A stretch of 64,000 nucleotides of DNA from Gliomastix tumulicola (Eukaryota > Ascomycota > Sordariomycetes > Hypocreales > Bionectriaceae), in NCBI GenBank assembly GCA_001599755.1, contig BCHX01000006.1:1227336-1291335 (forward strand). The letters are read 5' to 3'. Both the position numbers and the translations under genes were made by a program. Shown here piece after piece: positions 21,381-32,027 of this stretch (the stretch's first letter is position 1; each line of letters opens with the position of its first letter). Below the pieces are notes generated by a model. The model had not been told where the DNA came from, made no database searches, and saw only the letters and a list, made by a program, of their open reading frames with translations.

Positions 21381-24185
21381 CTTTCCTTTGTGTATGTGAT
21401 GTGTGAAAAGATGCTCTTTGATAGGTCTCTTGATCTGCCTTTCTGTGATAGTTGAAAAGGACGGCCAAGAGTTGGGTTGGATGCTTGGATGCTTGCTTGC
21501 TTGCTTGCTTGCTTGCTCGGGACTGAGCGCTGGAGGTGCAGAGCGGATCCTTAACAACTATCACAGAATAGGCGGCAGCCTGCGAGAGGTTGTCATGCAG
21601 TGTGACTCAGCGATGGTATGAGTCATGTGATGACGACGGCTAGGGGGGGGGGCGAGAAGAGGACAGAGTGTCTTTATTGCGAGGACTGGAAGGACTCGAG
21701 AGAAAGGAAGAGGCTACTGGGGATGGAGGGATGTTAAATAGATGCCACCTGTCACCTTCGTACCTCAGCGATACGAGTGCTCCACTTTTCGGGTGCTGCT
21801 TATTGTGCCTGGGCCCCCTTGATCCACCAACCAGCGTCGAGAGTTCCAGCTTCCTTCAGGGGCAAAGCCAACTGAAGCCACTGGCACTCCATCGAGTCCC
21901 ATCCCTCAACAAGCCCCGCCCGACAATGGCACGAGTGCGCCAGAGCTCGTCACCTCCCCGAAACGCCGCCTTGGCCGTCGCTCCTCAGGGCTCCTCAGTG
22001 CTCCTCTACGGCGTGTACCCCCCTGCTGAGGTGATTCGCTGATACCTTACGAATGTGGCCCGTCGTTCCATGAGGATCTCAGATACCCACGGCTGTGCTT
22101 ACCGACGACGCACAAATTGGCAGGCACCGAACGGAGCTTGTCTCCCTTATTGCAGCACACACGTGCACTCGCATGCCCCCGTTTCACGAAGCCTGGACTG
22201 GTCCACCATCTGAACCAGATGGCACCTAGAAGATGGTGGTTGAAGGGGGAGGAGCGCAGGCGGCAGAATAGGAACCTATGGGACATCAGGCAGTTAGTTG
22301 ACTTGCTTGTCAGTGCCGGTGCCAAAATACCAAAAGTGCAACGCCACCTTGGCCGTATCATCGCCCCCACTCAGCAAATCCAACCGTGCCAATCCGTGGG
22401 CTCAATAGAAGCCTCTCGCTTCTCACTCTGTGCATACGAGGCCCGGCCCCAAAAACTCAGATCTAAAAATGGGCGAGGATGATGTGATCTTACGAGGCGA
22501 AGCACTCGGAACTCTCGAAACTCCCGGCCAATGATGAAATCCGAGCGGCGCGCGCATAATTACCGTGTCTCGCCTGGCCGATCCGAGTGTTTCAAGATCA
22601 TTTCGACTGTGAATCAGGGGCATTCCTCTGTATCGGACTCCTGGACGAGTTGAGACAACGGAGCGAGCAATCAATCAATCAGTCACTCCGTCAGTCAAGC
22701 AATCAATAGGTGCCCCCTGCGTGCGACCGTCGCCGCCTGCACCTGATGCTCGTGGAGACTCATTCGCCGGCTCGGTCTCTCCCATCGCGAGTCCAGGCTT
22801 GCCAGGCCCGTTTCCCGGGAACCATCCGTTCATCAAAAAATTAATTTACCCGACCCTTCATCTGTTTGTGTGCCCTCTTTCTCATCAAGAACCCTGAAAG
22901 ACCCTGAAAGCCCTCCAACAAACAGTGTCCACCTGCCACGGGGAGAATGCTACCTTACATTGGCTCTTCTCCGCATCTAGAATCTCCTTCGGGTGCCGAC
23001 CACCTCCTCAACAAGGCAAGCCCCAGCAAGACTCCCTCCTCTTCGGTCCGGACGATATGCAGGACCGACAGGCGACAACACCGCAGACGGGAAGGTTGGA
23101 GGGCTATCTTGTTGGACCTGCTTGGCTATCTTCCCAATCTCGCGACGGGAGCGCTTTCCCCTTTTCCCTGCTCGCATTGCCCCTTTGAGGAAGTTCCCCC
23201 GCACTCGGTCCGTGGGCTCGTGCTCGATGGATTTCCATGCGATTCTTCCAAAGATTCCACCGTCCTCCCCGTTGCAGCAGGTTCGGAGTCGCCAGTGGTT
23301 CACGGCGGTTTGAGATGGGGAGCAGGCCACCTCCTCCTCTTCCTGTGTCTCCCTGGGTTTCATGCGCTCCGATCAAGTGTCTATCAATCGCGCCAATCCG
23401 TAGATCACTGACTCGTCCCCCTCGAGGGTCTTTGCCAGGGGGTTCCGTGTAAATTCCCCCTTTCTCTCGCCAGGACGAGTATGGACTCACTCATATCAAC
23501 CGACTGGCACGCGTAAATCGCCCATTCAATAGTCTCATTGGAGCGCCTTGGCCGGGCGACGGACCATTTCTCCGTGGGCCCTCCGCCGGGACACCATTTA
23601 CACACCTTCCTGGGACAACTGCCAATTGCACTCCGGCCTGCTCTTCGCGTGCAGACGAGAAAGTTGGCTATCAGAGATTCGCCACCATTGAACCGAGTCG
23701 CACATTTCCAGGCGCTCGTTGCTTCACGCCGTCCCCATTGCCCCCAATCAATAAATGTCGCATGCAAGGGAGGCAATAGATTGCCCTATTGAGAGCCGAC
23801 ATTCCAAGCCCCTTGACGGATTCGGGGCACAATAACGATATGTACCCCATTCCAGCCGGACGGCAATTCTGCCCTTCCCCCTCATTTTACCCCAGAAACC
23901 ACTCAATGACTTGCAGGACCGCCCGGACGGCGGAGGAGTGCCTCCGTCAATATATCCCCCCTACGACATCTCGGCCCGGGCGCACGATTCGCGCGCAATG
24001 CTGCAGGGCTTCTCCTGCTTTGCGGGGTGTAGATGAAGGTCTTCATATCGCTCGTCTAGGAAATTATCATGAACTCGTCTGGGTCCGCTCCATGACCCGA
24101 GAAGAAACTCTACCGTCCCGTCGTCAAAGATGGCTCTATGTAGGCCGGGACCCTATTTACAATCCACTTTGCACACTCGAGTGCT
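21381..24185. other. Long intergenic region (2.8 kb) upstream of hac1
   Basis: No frame with recognisable protein features, good introns or RNA genes was found on either strand, although several open frames of 100-180 codons occur by composition. It presumably contains the hac1 leader and promoter and the 3' flank of csm3. Confidence 0.5.
21491..21514 (+). repeat. (GCTT)6 microsatellite in the hac1 leader
   Basis: Six perfect GCTT units, 110-135 bp upstream of the hac1 start codon, in the presumed 5' UTR. Confidence 0.9.
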
Positions 24186-25190
24186 CTACCACAGGCCCAT
24201 TTCTTGCAAGACGGCCTCGTCGTCTGCAAAGTCGGCATCCGGCTTCCGAGAGCTGTCTGGCTCCGCTCGGGCTGACGATGGCTTCTGCGCCTGGTCATGC
24301 CCCCCCGCCTCGGCAATGAGAGCATCCAGGTCGTCCCCGTCGCCCACTGGCTCTGACCGCGCTGCCGGAGGCCTTGATGGCTGGTTCGACGAGTCCTGGT
24401 TCTCTGCCTCGGCCATCAACGCGTCCAGGTCGTCAGCGTCAGGCTCGTCGTTGTTGGGCATGATTGGAATCGTGCGTCTCGTAGTTCGCGGTGTAGCATC
24501 GTATAAGTCGTCGTCGTCGGGGACGTCCCTCCCCGCCTCGGCATCTGGCGTTGCCGGCCTGCCAGCCTGTGTAGTCCCTTCAGCTGCTGACGCTGTAGTA
24601 GTGCCTGTTGCCCCGTCTGCCGGGACATTTGCGTCCTCCTCGTTATCCGCTGCCTCGCCATTCGTCTTGAGCCGTCCCTCATTTATCCATTCGTTCCTCT
24701 GTGACATGAGCCTCTTCTTGTGACCTGCTTTCTCGACCATGGCCAGCGCATCGAGGAACTTTGCCTTCGGAAATAGGTCGTCCAGCCAAAGCTGGTAGAA
24801 GGAGAGGAGGCGCGCGGCGTCGGAGAACTCGTGGCCTTTGCCCTTGATCTTGAGGTTGCGCGCCCTGGTTCTTAACTTGGGGATCCCAGCTGGGCCCAGC
24901 AATCTGTAGAAAACAGCAAGTTAGCCACTTTGAACAAGAGAGAGAGAGAGAAAGGCAGCTCGATAATTGGCGTACCGCTCCTCATCGAGCTTGACATTGG
25001 GTACACGAGCTCTCTTCTGCACCGAGACCTCTTGGTCGATACCGAGCCCCGACTCATCAGGCTCTTTGCGCTTCTTCGAGGGCGGGCTAGGACTGGCGAA
25101 TGGGTCGTCCGAGAGGTCGCCCACGTCGTAGTTGTCGAGGTCATCGTGACGATTTGAAGGAGGAGGTCTGCTCGCCATGGCTGAAGACAT
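24186..25190 (-). CDS. csm3: CSM3/Swi3 (TIPIN-type) replication fork protection protein
   Basis: Exons 24976-25190 and 24186-24903 with a 72-nt intron (GTACGC...ACAG) encode 310 residues. The conserved Swi3 domain lies across the junction: KLDEERLLGPAGIPKLRTRARNLKIKGKGHEFSDAARLL, then FYQLWLDDLFPKAKFLDALAMVEKAGH. The N-terminus is acidic and Pro/Ser-rich with a KKRK-type nuclear signal. The C-terminal half is low-complexity and acidic, with repeated D-D-L-D-A-L-[MI]-A-E-A modules. Family knowledge: Swi3 with Swi1 (Tof1/Timeless) stabilises stalled forks and supports the S-phase checkpoint and cohesion. A second Met (MASRPP, four codons later) could also be the start. Divergent from the complex I gene with only 287 bp between them. 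Confidence 0.92.
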
Positions 25191-25356
25191 GTCTGGTTGC
25201 TGAAGGGACGCTCAAGGGATAAAGAAAAACACAGTTGAACCCGATGAAACTGGTCGAGGGGCAGGGTGCATGACAATCACCAAGACCATTATTCCCAAGA
25301 CGCGTCTGGATCGCGGGGTGACGCGACTTGGTGTAGGTTAATTAAGAAAGTCATCG

Positions 25357-25394
25357 CACGTGACTCTCGGTTCCAAGTTCAATCACGTGACGTC
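25357..25394. promoter_or_regulatory. Two CACGTG E-boxes plus CRE-like TGACGTC in a bidirectional promoter
   Basis: CACGTG occurs at 25357-25362 and 25384-25389, the second overlapping TGACGTC (25388-25394). They lie in the 287-bp gap between csm3 and the complex I gene. Binding by bHLH or bZIP factors is inference. Confidence 0.45.
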
Positions 25395-25477
25395 GCCAGC
25401 TCCATCCAACTTCAAGCATCTCCATCCAGCACTCCAACAGTCAGTCAAGGGGATTCTTCAGGACAAGGCTCACCAAA

Positions 25478-26375
25478 ATGGCCGACACAACTCCCAAGCA
25501 GACCTTCACGGGGACCAGCAAGGTCCTCCAGACAAAGTATCCGGTACGTCCGCCCCCAATTGGGCCCCCAATGCGCGGAATTGGAGATCTAACCAGTCGG
25601 ATATAGCTCATCGACAATGACCCGTACGTCTACTCCCCCGATCTTCAATTCGAACCAGCAAGCCATTACGCCGATTATCCCCCCTCCTCCTCCTCCTCCT
25701 CCTCCTCGAAGCGGAAAGACGAACGAAGTGGATAGAATTGACCTTGGTGTGATAGGCATTTCAAGCGGGTGATCGGCTATGCCAGGACGGAGGACTACGT
25801 AGCGGGTGGTCTGGCCGCGGCCTTCGGTCCTGGTGCTCTCTACACTCTGGAGAAGTTCGCGCCCTCGCATGCCGGCAAGGGCGGTTTCCCCAAGGTCATG
25901 CGGCTAGCGACCGTCATCGGTCTCACCGGTGGCTTCCTCTACTTCTACCAGCGCTCCGCCCGTACGTTTCTCCCCCCCCCCCCCCCCCCCCCCCCCCCGA
26001 ATGATAAAATCACCCATTGCCAGGCGGAGCAGGATCTGTCGAAACAAGTTGGCAACTTGATGATGGACGAAAATTACTAACGCAAAGCCGACAACGACGA
26101 CAGTGCGATTCTACGGCGCCACGGAAAACGCCCGCGAGGTCGAGCTGGACATGCGCGAGATGGTGGACAAGGTCAAGAAGGGCGAGAGCCTGTACGGCGA
26201 GAGCAGGTTGACGCCTCACATGCAGGGCGTCGCGGCCCGCCAGAGCCGGTTCTCCGCGCTCTTCATCGGCGTCGTCCCGTGGTTCAACTTTGTCAACCAC
26301 AACCAGCACGGCATCGACACGGCCAAGTACTACCAGCAGGCGGAGCGGGAGCTAGAGGCCGAGAAGAAGGCATGA
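25478..26375 (+). CDS. NADH:ubiquinone oxidoreductase (complex I) 21 kDa-type accessory subunit (20.9 kDa/NUXM)
   Basis: Four exons (25478-25543, 25607-25623, 25756-25961, 26104-26375) give 186 residues. Exon 2 is only 17 nt. Motifs: YPLIDNDPHFKRVIGYAR, then a hydrophobic segment (AGGLAAAFGPGALYTLEKFAPSHAGKGGF), a second membrane helix (RLATVIGLTGGFLYFYQRSA), and the C-terminal domain RFYGATENAREVELDMREMVDKV ... HNQHGIDTAKYYQQAERELEAEKKA. This matches the two-domain fungal complex I 21 kDa family (N. crassa 20.9 kDa, Yarrowia NUXM), a membrane-arm accessory subunit of the inner mitochondrial membrane. Intron 2 contains a CCT repeat and intron 3 a run of 27 C (25972-25998) before a good branch site (ttactaac). 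Confidence 0.93.
25972..25998 (+). repeat. Poly-C tract of 27 nt inside an intron
   Basis: An uninterrupted C-run in intron 3 of the complex I gene. Its true length may be uncertain because homopolymers assemble poorly. Confidence 0.85.
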
Positions 26376-27226
26376 GGGAAGAGAGGAGAAGAAGAAGGAG
26401 TCGAGTTACCAAGAAAGCTGTATATTACGACTGGGTTCAAGTGTTCTCTCGTTCAGGAATGAGCGGTTACGTAGATGTCGCAACATCAAAGATTTTTCAT
26501 TTCCTATGCCGCTCTGCACCTTGCCTCGGAGGCAAACCCTTTGTCGAAGGATCCATCTACTCGTTTGGTAGTAGAGGAAGTTACTACATAACAAACAGCA
26601 GCTCCATGTGATCAAGACGGAACTTGGAATAGGATGAGGCACCCAATAATGAACGTGCGGGGGAGCACAGGCGGAAGCGGGCACGGGATGCCTGCCACCT
26701 TTTCTTCTTGGTGTACTATTAAGAGGTCAAAATATAGATAATTGGCAAAGCTTACCAAAACATACGCATGACACAAGGTGTTCGAAACCTAAGGCAAGCC
26801 GAGCATAGCAGGGCACAGGTATCCAGGATCGTCTGGCGCGATGTAAGTCCCTACTCAGTAGCTCTTAACATGAGTCATGAAGAACCCTCAACATGTGTGG
26901 CCAGCGGGGGGGGGGCAACACATCATGCCTGCAAAGGACCTCTACTTATCTGCCTGGTGTTCCTTAGCCCTATTAAACAGAGGCCTGATACTGGATGTTG
27001 ATATGGATTTCCAACGCTCACGATGGCACCCGAGACGCATGTCACTGTACTATCTACGGCTCGTAGCCATCAGAAACGCATGGAGCTTAAAATAGCAAAA
27101 AGAAACGAGCGACGAGCAGGTAAATTAGACGATGGGAGTAATTATTGAGTCAAAATTCATGGTCTACTCGGACTTGAGAGCCACTTCATGGGGTGGTCCT
27201 GCGCCGGACTCCCTGGGAGGAGAGGC
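26376..27226. other. Intergenic
   Basis: 3' flank of the complex I gene. A G-run lies near 26905. No gene is recognised. Confidence 0.55.
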
Positions 27227-27233
27227 AAAAAAA
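27227..27233 (-). terminator. Pol III terminator of the tRNA-iMet gene
   Basis: Seven T on the minus strand, 8 nt past the tRNA 3' end. Confidence 0.8.
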
Positions 27234-27241
27234 TGAAGGCA

Positions 27242-27313
27242 TAGCAAGAGGCGGTTTCGATCCGCCGACCTCCGGGTTATGAGCCCGGCGCGCTACCACT
27301 GCGCCATCTTGCT
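27242..27313 (-). tRNA. Initiator tRNA-Met (CAU)
   Basis: Minus strand, 72 nt without CCA and without an intron. All arms fold: 7-bp acceptor AGCAAGA/TCTTGCT, D-stem GCGC/GCGC, anticodon stem CCGGG/CCCGG with loop CTCATAA (anticodon CAT), T-stem GGCGG/CCGCC. Three features mark it as the eukaryotic initiator rather than the elongator: an A1:U72 first pair, three G:C pairs closing the anticodon stem, and a T-loop reading ATCGAAA (A54 instead of T54). It would deliver Met to the 40S subunit with eIF2. Confidence 0.96.
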
Positions 27314-28516
27314 TTCTTGCCTGTCAATTTCTCCCGGATTTTAATACATATAGCGCGCCCAGACCCAGGTCCACATCAGTAAGGTATCCACTGATTAGAG
27401 CTACCAACCGCTGCCTACCCTACTGCAAGCCTCGTCAGATACACAGTATGACCCGAGCATTTATCCTTTAGGGGGTTCAGGTATATATAAATTAACTAAG
27501 GTATAACGTACTTGGATGTTTATTCATATGTCACTCTCACCTTGAAGCCCACGGCTATTCGGCGGTAGTGTCAGGATATTGGGATTAGTAGCATCCGGCT
27601 TCACCTCTGCCCTGAAGTATATATACGGCACTGAAAAGTGCAGATCCAAATGAAACCCGGCCATTAATTAGAACTAAAAGACAAAGGTTGGCAAATATGA
27701 ATAACGTTCACGAACAGTCATGTGCTCGCTTATCTGTGAGAAGTATCGTATATGGCAGAGACGAGTTGATCGAAGACTCAATTGCTGACACAGGCATGGA
27801 GGCTACTTAGGAGAGTAGAAGTACAGTCGTGATTACTCGTCATCCCTCAGCAAGGCCATGCTCCAGCCTTCAACCTTTCCTACCCCGACGCCCCGCGCTC
27901 GCTTATTGGAACAAGGGGAAGAAATTCCTCAGTCGCGTGGGGGGGTACTCGCTGTCCCTGGCCTTGCGATGTTGTCATCGCGCCCGTTCTTTGTATCGCT
28001 GACAGCATGCACCCGGCACGGAATGCAAGATGTAAGGGTGAACATATTTCTTATCGCTTCACCAAGTGCGAAAGAAAGAAAAAGCGCCATCGCTGGTTGG
28101 TGTTCCCCCCCCCTGCATGATACAGAAGCTAGGTTCACCACCCTCCTCCCTTTGTCAATGCAGGAAAGGACTCCGTTCGAAAATGGCAAGTGTTCCTGGG
28201 GCCTGCACGCGCGTGAAAGACGTGCGAACGTGAAGGTAAGTAAGCTCAAATATGGCCTATTGAACATACTTGTTACGAGCCACACCGCCCCCAACCGCAC
28301 CCGCAAGATGGCACGAACAGTGCTTGGAGTATCCTCCGTCGGTGTGAAAGACCACCGTCAGTGAATGAGTCTCTGCATTCAACCTGATACTGCCTGGGCT
28401 GGCTCGAGATATAATCACACCCTCGTCCCTCGTTTGGCGATGATTTGTTTGGTCAACTACCATCAACCCATATACTCTCAACATCTCCCCAAGACGAATA
28501 TCTGAATATTGCTGTC
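27314..28516. other. Intergenic, AT-richer
   Basis: About 1.2 kb with TATA-like stretches near 27480 and 27615. No recognisable gene; it ends in the UbiA gene leader. Confidence 0.5.
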
Positions 28517-29554
28517 ATGTCTACACCCCGACAGGTCGAAGCCAACCACGAGGTTGCCAAAAAGTCCCACGAGCACGAGGGCATTGAATCCCCCCAGAGC
28601 GGGTGGCAGAAGCATAGAAGTCTGCTATACCACCTGAAAACGCTGTTCCTCTTCACAAAGAGCGACTTCAAGACGGTGGTGCTCCCCCACACCACTTTCG
28701 CGATCACAGGAGCCTTGTCTGCCGCAAATTTGATGGGACGAGACCCATTGTCGCTACTTGAGGTTTCAGCTCGTCTACCTCTTGTGGTGTTTTGGATCTG
28801 GTCGAACTTGCTGGTGGAAGATCTCTCCAACCAGCGCACCAAGGGAGGCATCATCGAGGACACCAAGAACAAGCCCTGGCGGCCCATTCCGTCGGGGCGA
28901 ATCACCCCGTATGAGACGCAGCTGTTGCTGCTGATGGCCATCCCGTTGACTGTCGGCTTGAGTGCGGCCCTGGGCGCCTTCAAGCCTAGCCTGTGCCTCA
29001 TGTCCCTCGTATGGATGTACAATGACTTGGAGGGAAGCAGCGTCAACATCTGGCTGCGGAACCTCCTGAATGCCGGTGGGCTGATGTCCTTCTCGTGGGG
29101 TGCCCTTTCGGTCATGTCCAAGGATCACACCAAACTCTTGCGGCTCTCTATGGATGGCGATGCTGTCTTGACGGAGAGAGCATACTGGTGGATCTTGGCG
29201 ACGGGTGCCATCATCATGGCGACCGTGCATGCGCAAGACATGCCGGACATCGAAGGTGACAAGGCGCGAGGCCGCAAGACGATGCCTCTACTGTATGGCG
29301 AGTCGTGGGCGAGGGGCTCGGTGGCCGCCATGGTGACCCTCGTCTCGGTTCTTTCTCCGTTCTTCTTCTCCGGACCGACGAGCTGGTGGGCAGCCCCTCC
29401 GCTGCTCCTCGGCTGCAGCCTGTCAATCCTCACGCTGCTGAGACGAGGTCAGGCCATGGACGAGGTGGTGTGGAAGCTGTGGTGCTTTTGGACGATGTCA
29501 CTCTACCTTCTGCCGTTGAGTGCGCCTTCTCGAGGGGCGGAAATGAGCGGCTAG
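28517..29554 (+). CDS. UbiA-family membrane prenyltransferase or terpene cyclase
   Basis: A single exon of 345 residues starting at MSTPRQ. Eight or nine hydrophobic helices follow a soluble N-terminus of about 50 residues. Motif 1 region: SNLLVEDLSNQR followed by IIEDTKNKPWRPIPSGRIT. Middle: WMYNDLEGSS with NIWLRNLLNAGG. Motif 2: AQDMPDIEGDKARGRKTMPLLYG. Family knowledge: UbiA enzymes bind an allylic diphosphate through Mg2+ held by two Asp-rich motifs. They either prenylate an acceptor or, in some fungal members such as the fumagillin cyclase, cyclise the prenyl chain. Motif 2 is intact, while motif 1 lacks the canonical NDxxDxxxD pattern (it reads N-x4-D-x2-N). No polyketide synthase or terpene genes lie beside it. 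The product is unknown. Confidence 0.88.
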   Translation: MSTPRQVEANHEVAKKSHEHEGIESPQSGWQKHRSLLYHLKTLFLFTKSDFKTVVLPHTTFAITGALSAANLMGRDPLSLLEVSARLPLVVFWIWSNLLVEDLSNQRTKGGIIEDTKNKPWRPIPSGRITPYETQLLLLMAIPLTVGLSAALGAFKPSLCLMSLVWMYNDLEGSSVNIWLRNLLNAGGLMSFSWGALSVMSKDHTKLLRLSMDGDAVLTERAYWWILATGAIIMATVHAQDMPDIEGDKARGRKTMPLLYGESWARGSVAAMVTLVSVLSPFFFSGPTSWWAAPPLLLGCSLSILTLLRRGQAMDEVVWKLWCFWTMSLYLLPLSAPSRGAEMSG

Positions 29555-32027
29555 GCTGCTCTATGAGCCTCGATAGATTAGCCACGAGAGCCCATGAAGT
29601 TTTGGGCTTCTTGTATCAGTATCTCGACCATCGCAGGGACTCCGAGTCCAGTTGTGATGGGTCTGAAGATGCGTAAGCAGCTAGGTAGATTGTATCTCAA
29701 TTAGCGAATAAAATAAATGGGAAATATATCTGGGCAAAGTCTGAGTGTCTTGTGTGGTGTCTTGTCTTGTCCCGCCCATTACTCTTCGTCACGGCCTCTC
29801 AGGCCAGCAGCCACTCATGGATCAGCAATCAGCAAATCCCGGCGAGGAAAGGGGTTTCGCCTGAGAATAATGAATCACAACGGGAAGCAGGAACCGGTTC
29901 TCGGAACGCTAGCATGAAACAACAAGGCCTGTCCGACCAGTCTCACATCGTCATCCGATGGGCAGCCATAGCCTCCGATTCGATGCGAGCCATAAGCGAT
30001 CGGAATCATGAAGCGCCACAGAGAACGACGAGACGGACGTCCGAGCCAACGAGATCATGCATGAGGTTTCAGCGGCGCTGAACAGCACAGCGCATCCAGG
30101 ATCAGACGTCCTGTCTCGTCCTGTCTCCTTGGCTTCTGTAACAGGCCTCGAGTGTCACACTCGTGGCACGTGAGGACGCTAAAAACAGTGCCGATTCCCG
30201 TCCCCCAGCGACGTGTTCATCTCATGAAGGACAGAGCTGTCAACCGAACGGTGAATGGACCAGCTGGGAAGACCTGTGAACCATAATAGTGGTGGCGAGA
30301 AGAGACGGGGTCCAGAACGAACGACAGTTGATGAAGAACAGTCGGCGGAGGATAGTGACTAGCGCAGCAATAATTGTGATAGTGATAGAGGCTGAGGTCT
30401 AGCACCATTAGACTCAGAAAGTGCAGATCTATAGTTCTGGACCGTCCCGGGGAGACCGCCACAGACGGTTCCTATTCAGCGCGATGGCGTTCTTAGGGTG
30501 TCTGAGTTGGGGGATGACACGTGTGACGCCCACGCGCCAGCAAACAAGGCATTTCATGCAGCCCGTAGCCAAATATCGGAATAGGATTCAGTGGTGACAC
30601 GGGCACACGAGCACAGGTTCAGACAGCCATCCCAAAGCAGCGACAAGTCTGGCCGTGGTTTGGTCAGCAGCGCGGTGGCTTCGTGCTCCCCAGACCTCTC
30701 TTCCTGTCTCGTCTGATTTGACGCGGGCTCATCACATCTCAGACATTCGTGCGGTGCGTCGCGACACGCCGGCCCTCCGCAGTCGGGAATCGACGCATCG
30801 TGCATGGCCCTCTTCGGGCAGATCCTATCTCTCCGACACGAGGTGCGAGGTGAGCAAGCACGCGGCACTCGCCGTGTGCCCGAGCCCAGATAATGCCAGC
30901 TGAAGTTGGGGGTCGCGATCATCCATGGACTAGCTCTGTGATATTCACCATGTCTGTGATAGGCGCGATAAGGGACGGTGAGGCTGGCGGCGTGGCTGGA
31001 GGATGGGATGGATGAGTGATGATTGATGAGCAAGCTGATGAGGTAAAACCCCAGGATGCTGATATCTTGCAGGGGTCCTTATCTCTTAGCGTCCCACCAT
31101 CGTCGTTGGTCTTGGTTTGGTCCGTCCCTTGCAATTTGGAAGTCGGCCGAGGCCGGGACTGACACTAGGCCTGCGCTAGACGGGACATCAGAGTCAGGAT
31201 CGAGTGTCTGACAGGCTTTCAGAGATTGCACTGGGTATCAGAGTGCCGTCCTGTCCGTCCTGGGCCTCCTCGGGCCTCCTGAGAGGGGACGAGTCGCTGG
31301 AAGCGGAAGAGGGAGACAGCCGATGGGAGGCAGACCCCGGGCCGGTGCTCAACTGCTGATCCCCCAAACTGGGCAGCAAACCAGCAGCCAAGTCGAGGGA
31401 CAAGAGCTGACAGACGCAGGTAACAGTGTCTAGCTGACACGGGTACCAGGAAACCAAGAAACCAGACTACCAGCGCACAGCATCTGCATCTGCACCGCAT
31501 TCTGCTGGAGACCGAGACCGTCGTCGGGCTTCTCCACCACCCACATTGGAGGCGTCCTTTCCGGGCCTTGCAATACGCGACATGCTTCTCCATAGCCAGG
31601 CTGTTCCTCATGTTGGTTGTTCATATATCAGTCCCCCCTCAGTCCAGGAATGATGGCCTGTCTCCCCTCGCCAGTGAAGGACCTTGCGGCTGTCACTGAA
31701 TGTCGGATGCTGTCTCTGTGCTCGTCGAGTTGATTGCCCCCTCGTCCCATCATCAGCGCCGTCCCAGTGACTTACTCGCCGTCCTTCCACCCTTCCTCTC
31801 GTCCTCTGCTTCGCTTCGCCGAGGCTCCGATTCCATCTTCCATCCCAATCGGCCCGCTCCACTTCGCCATAAATAAATCCGGGACCTTGCTATTGTTATC
31901 TCTCCTTCTCCGGCATTGATTTCTATCTCTACTTTTTTGGATTTTCGTTTCGGTTCTTCTTTTTCTTTCTTATTTGTTCCTTTTTGCCTCATCATTTGTT
32001 TGATTCGAACCCTCATTGCCTTGCACA
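29555..32027. other. Long intergenic region (2.5 kb)
   Basis: No protein or RNA gene is recognised. Short local duplications occur (for example gggcctcctc repeated near 31262). The last 200 bp are the pyrimidine-rich azgA leader. Confidence 0.5.

Noticed and set aside
21381..21557. N-terminal extension of HAC1
   Set aside because: Upstream codons come from the GCTT repeat (Ser-Lys-Gln-Ala); MDHSPAESF fits the expected start.
23789..24319. 176-codon plus-strand frame before csm3
   Set aside because: Arg/Pro/Ser-rich random composition, overlapping the csm3 3' end.
31990..32027. B-box-like sequence (minus strand GGGTTCGAATC) in the azgA leader
   Set aside because: No A box, acceptor stem or T-run in tRNA geometry; it lies in a pyrimidine-rich leader.
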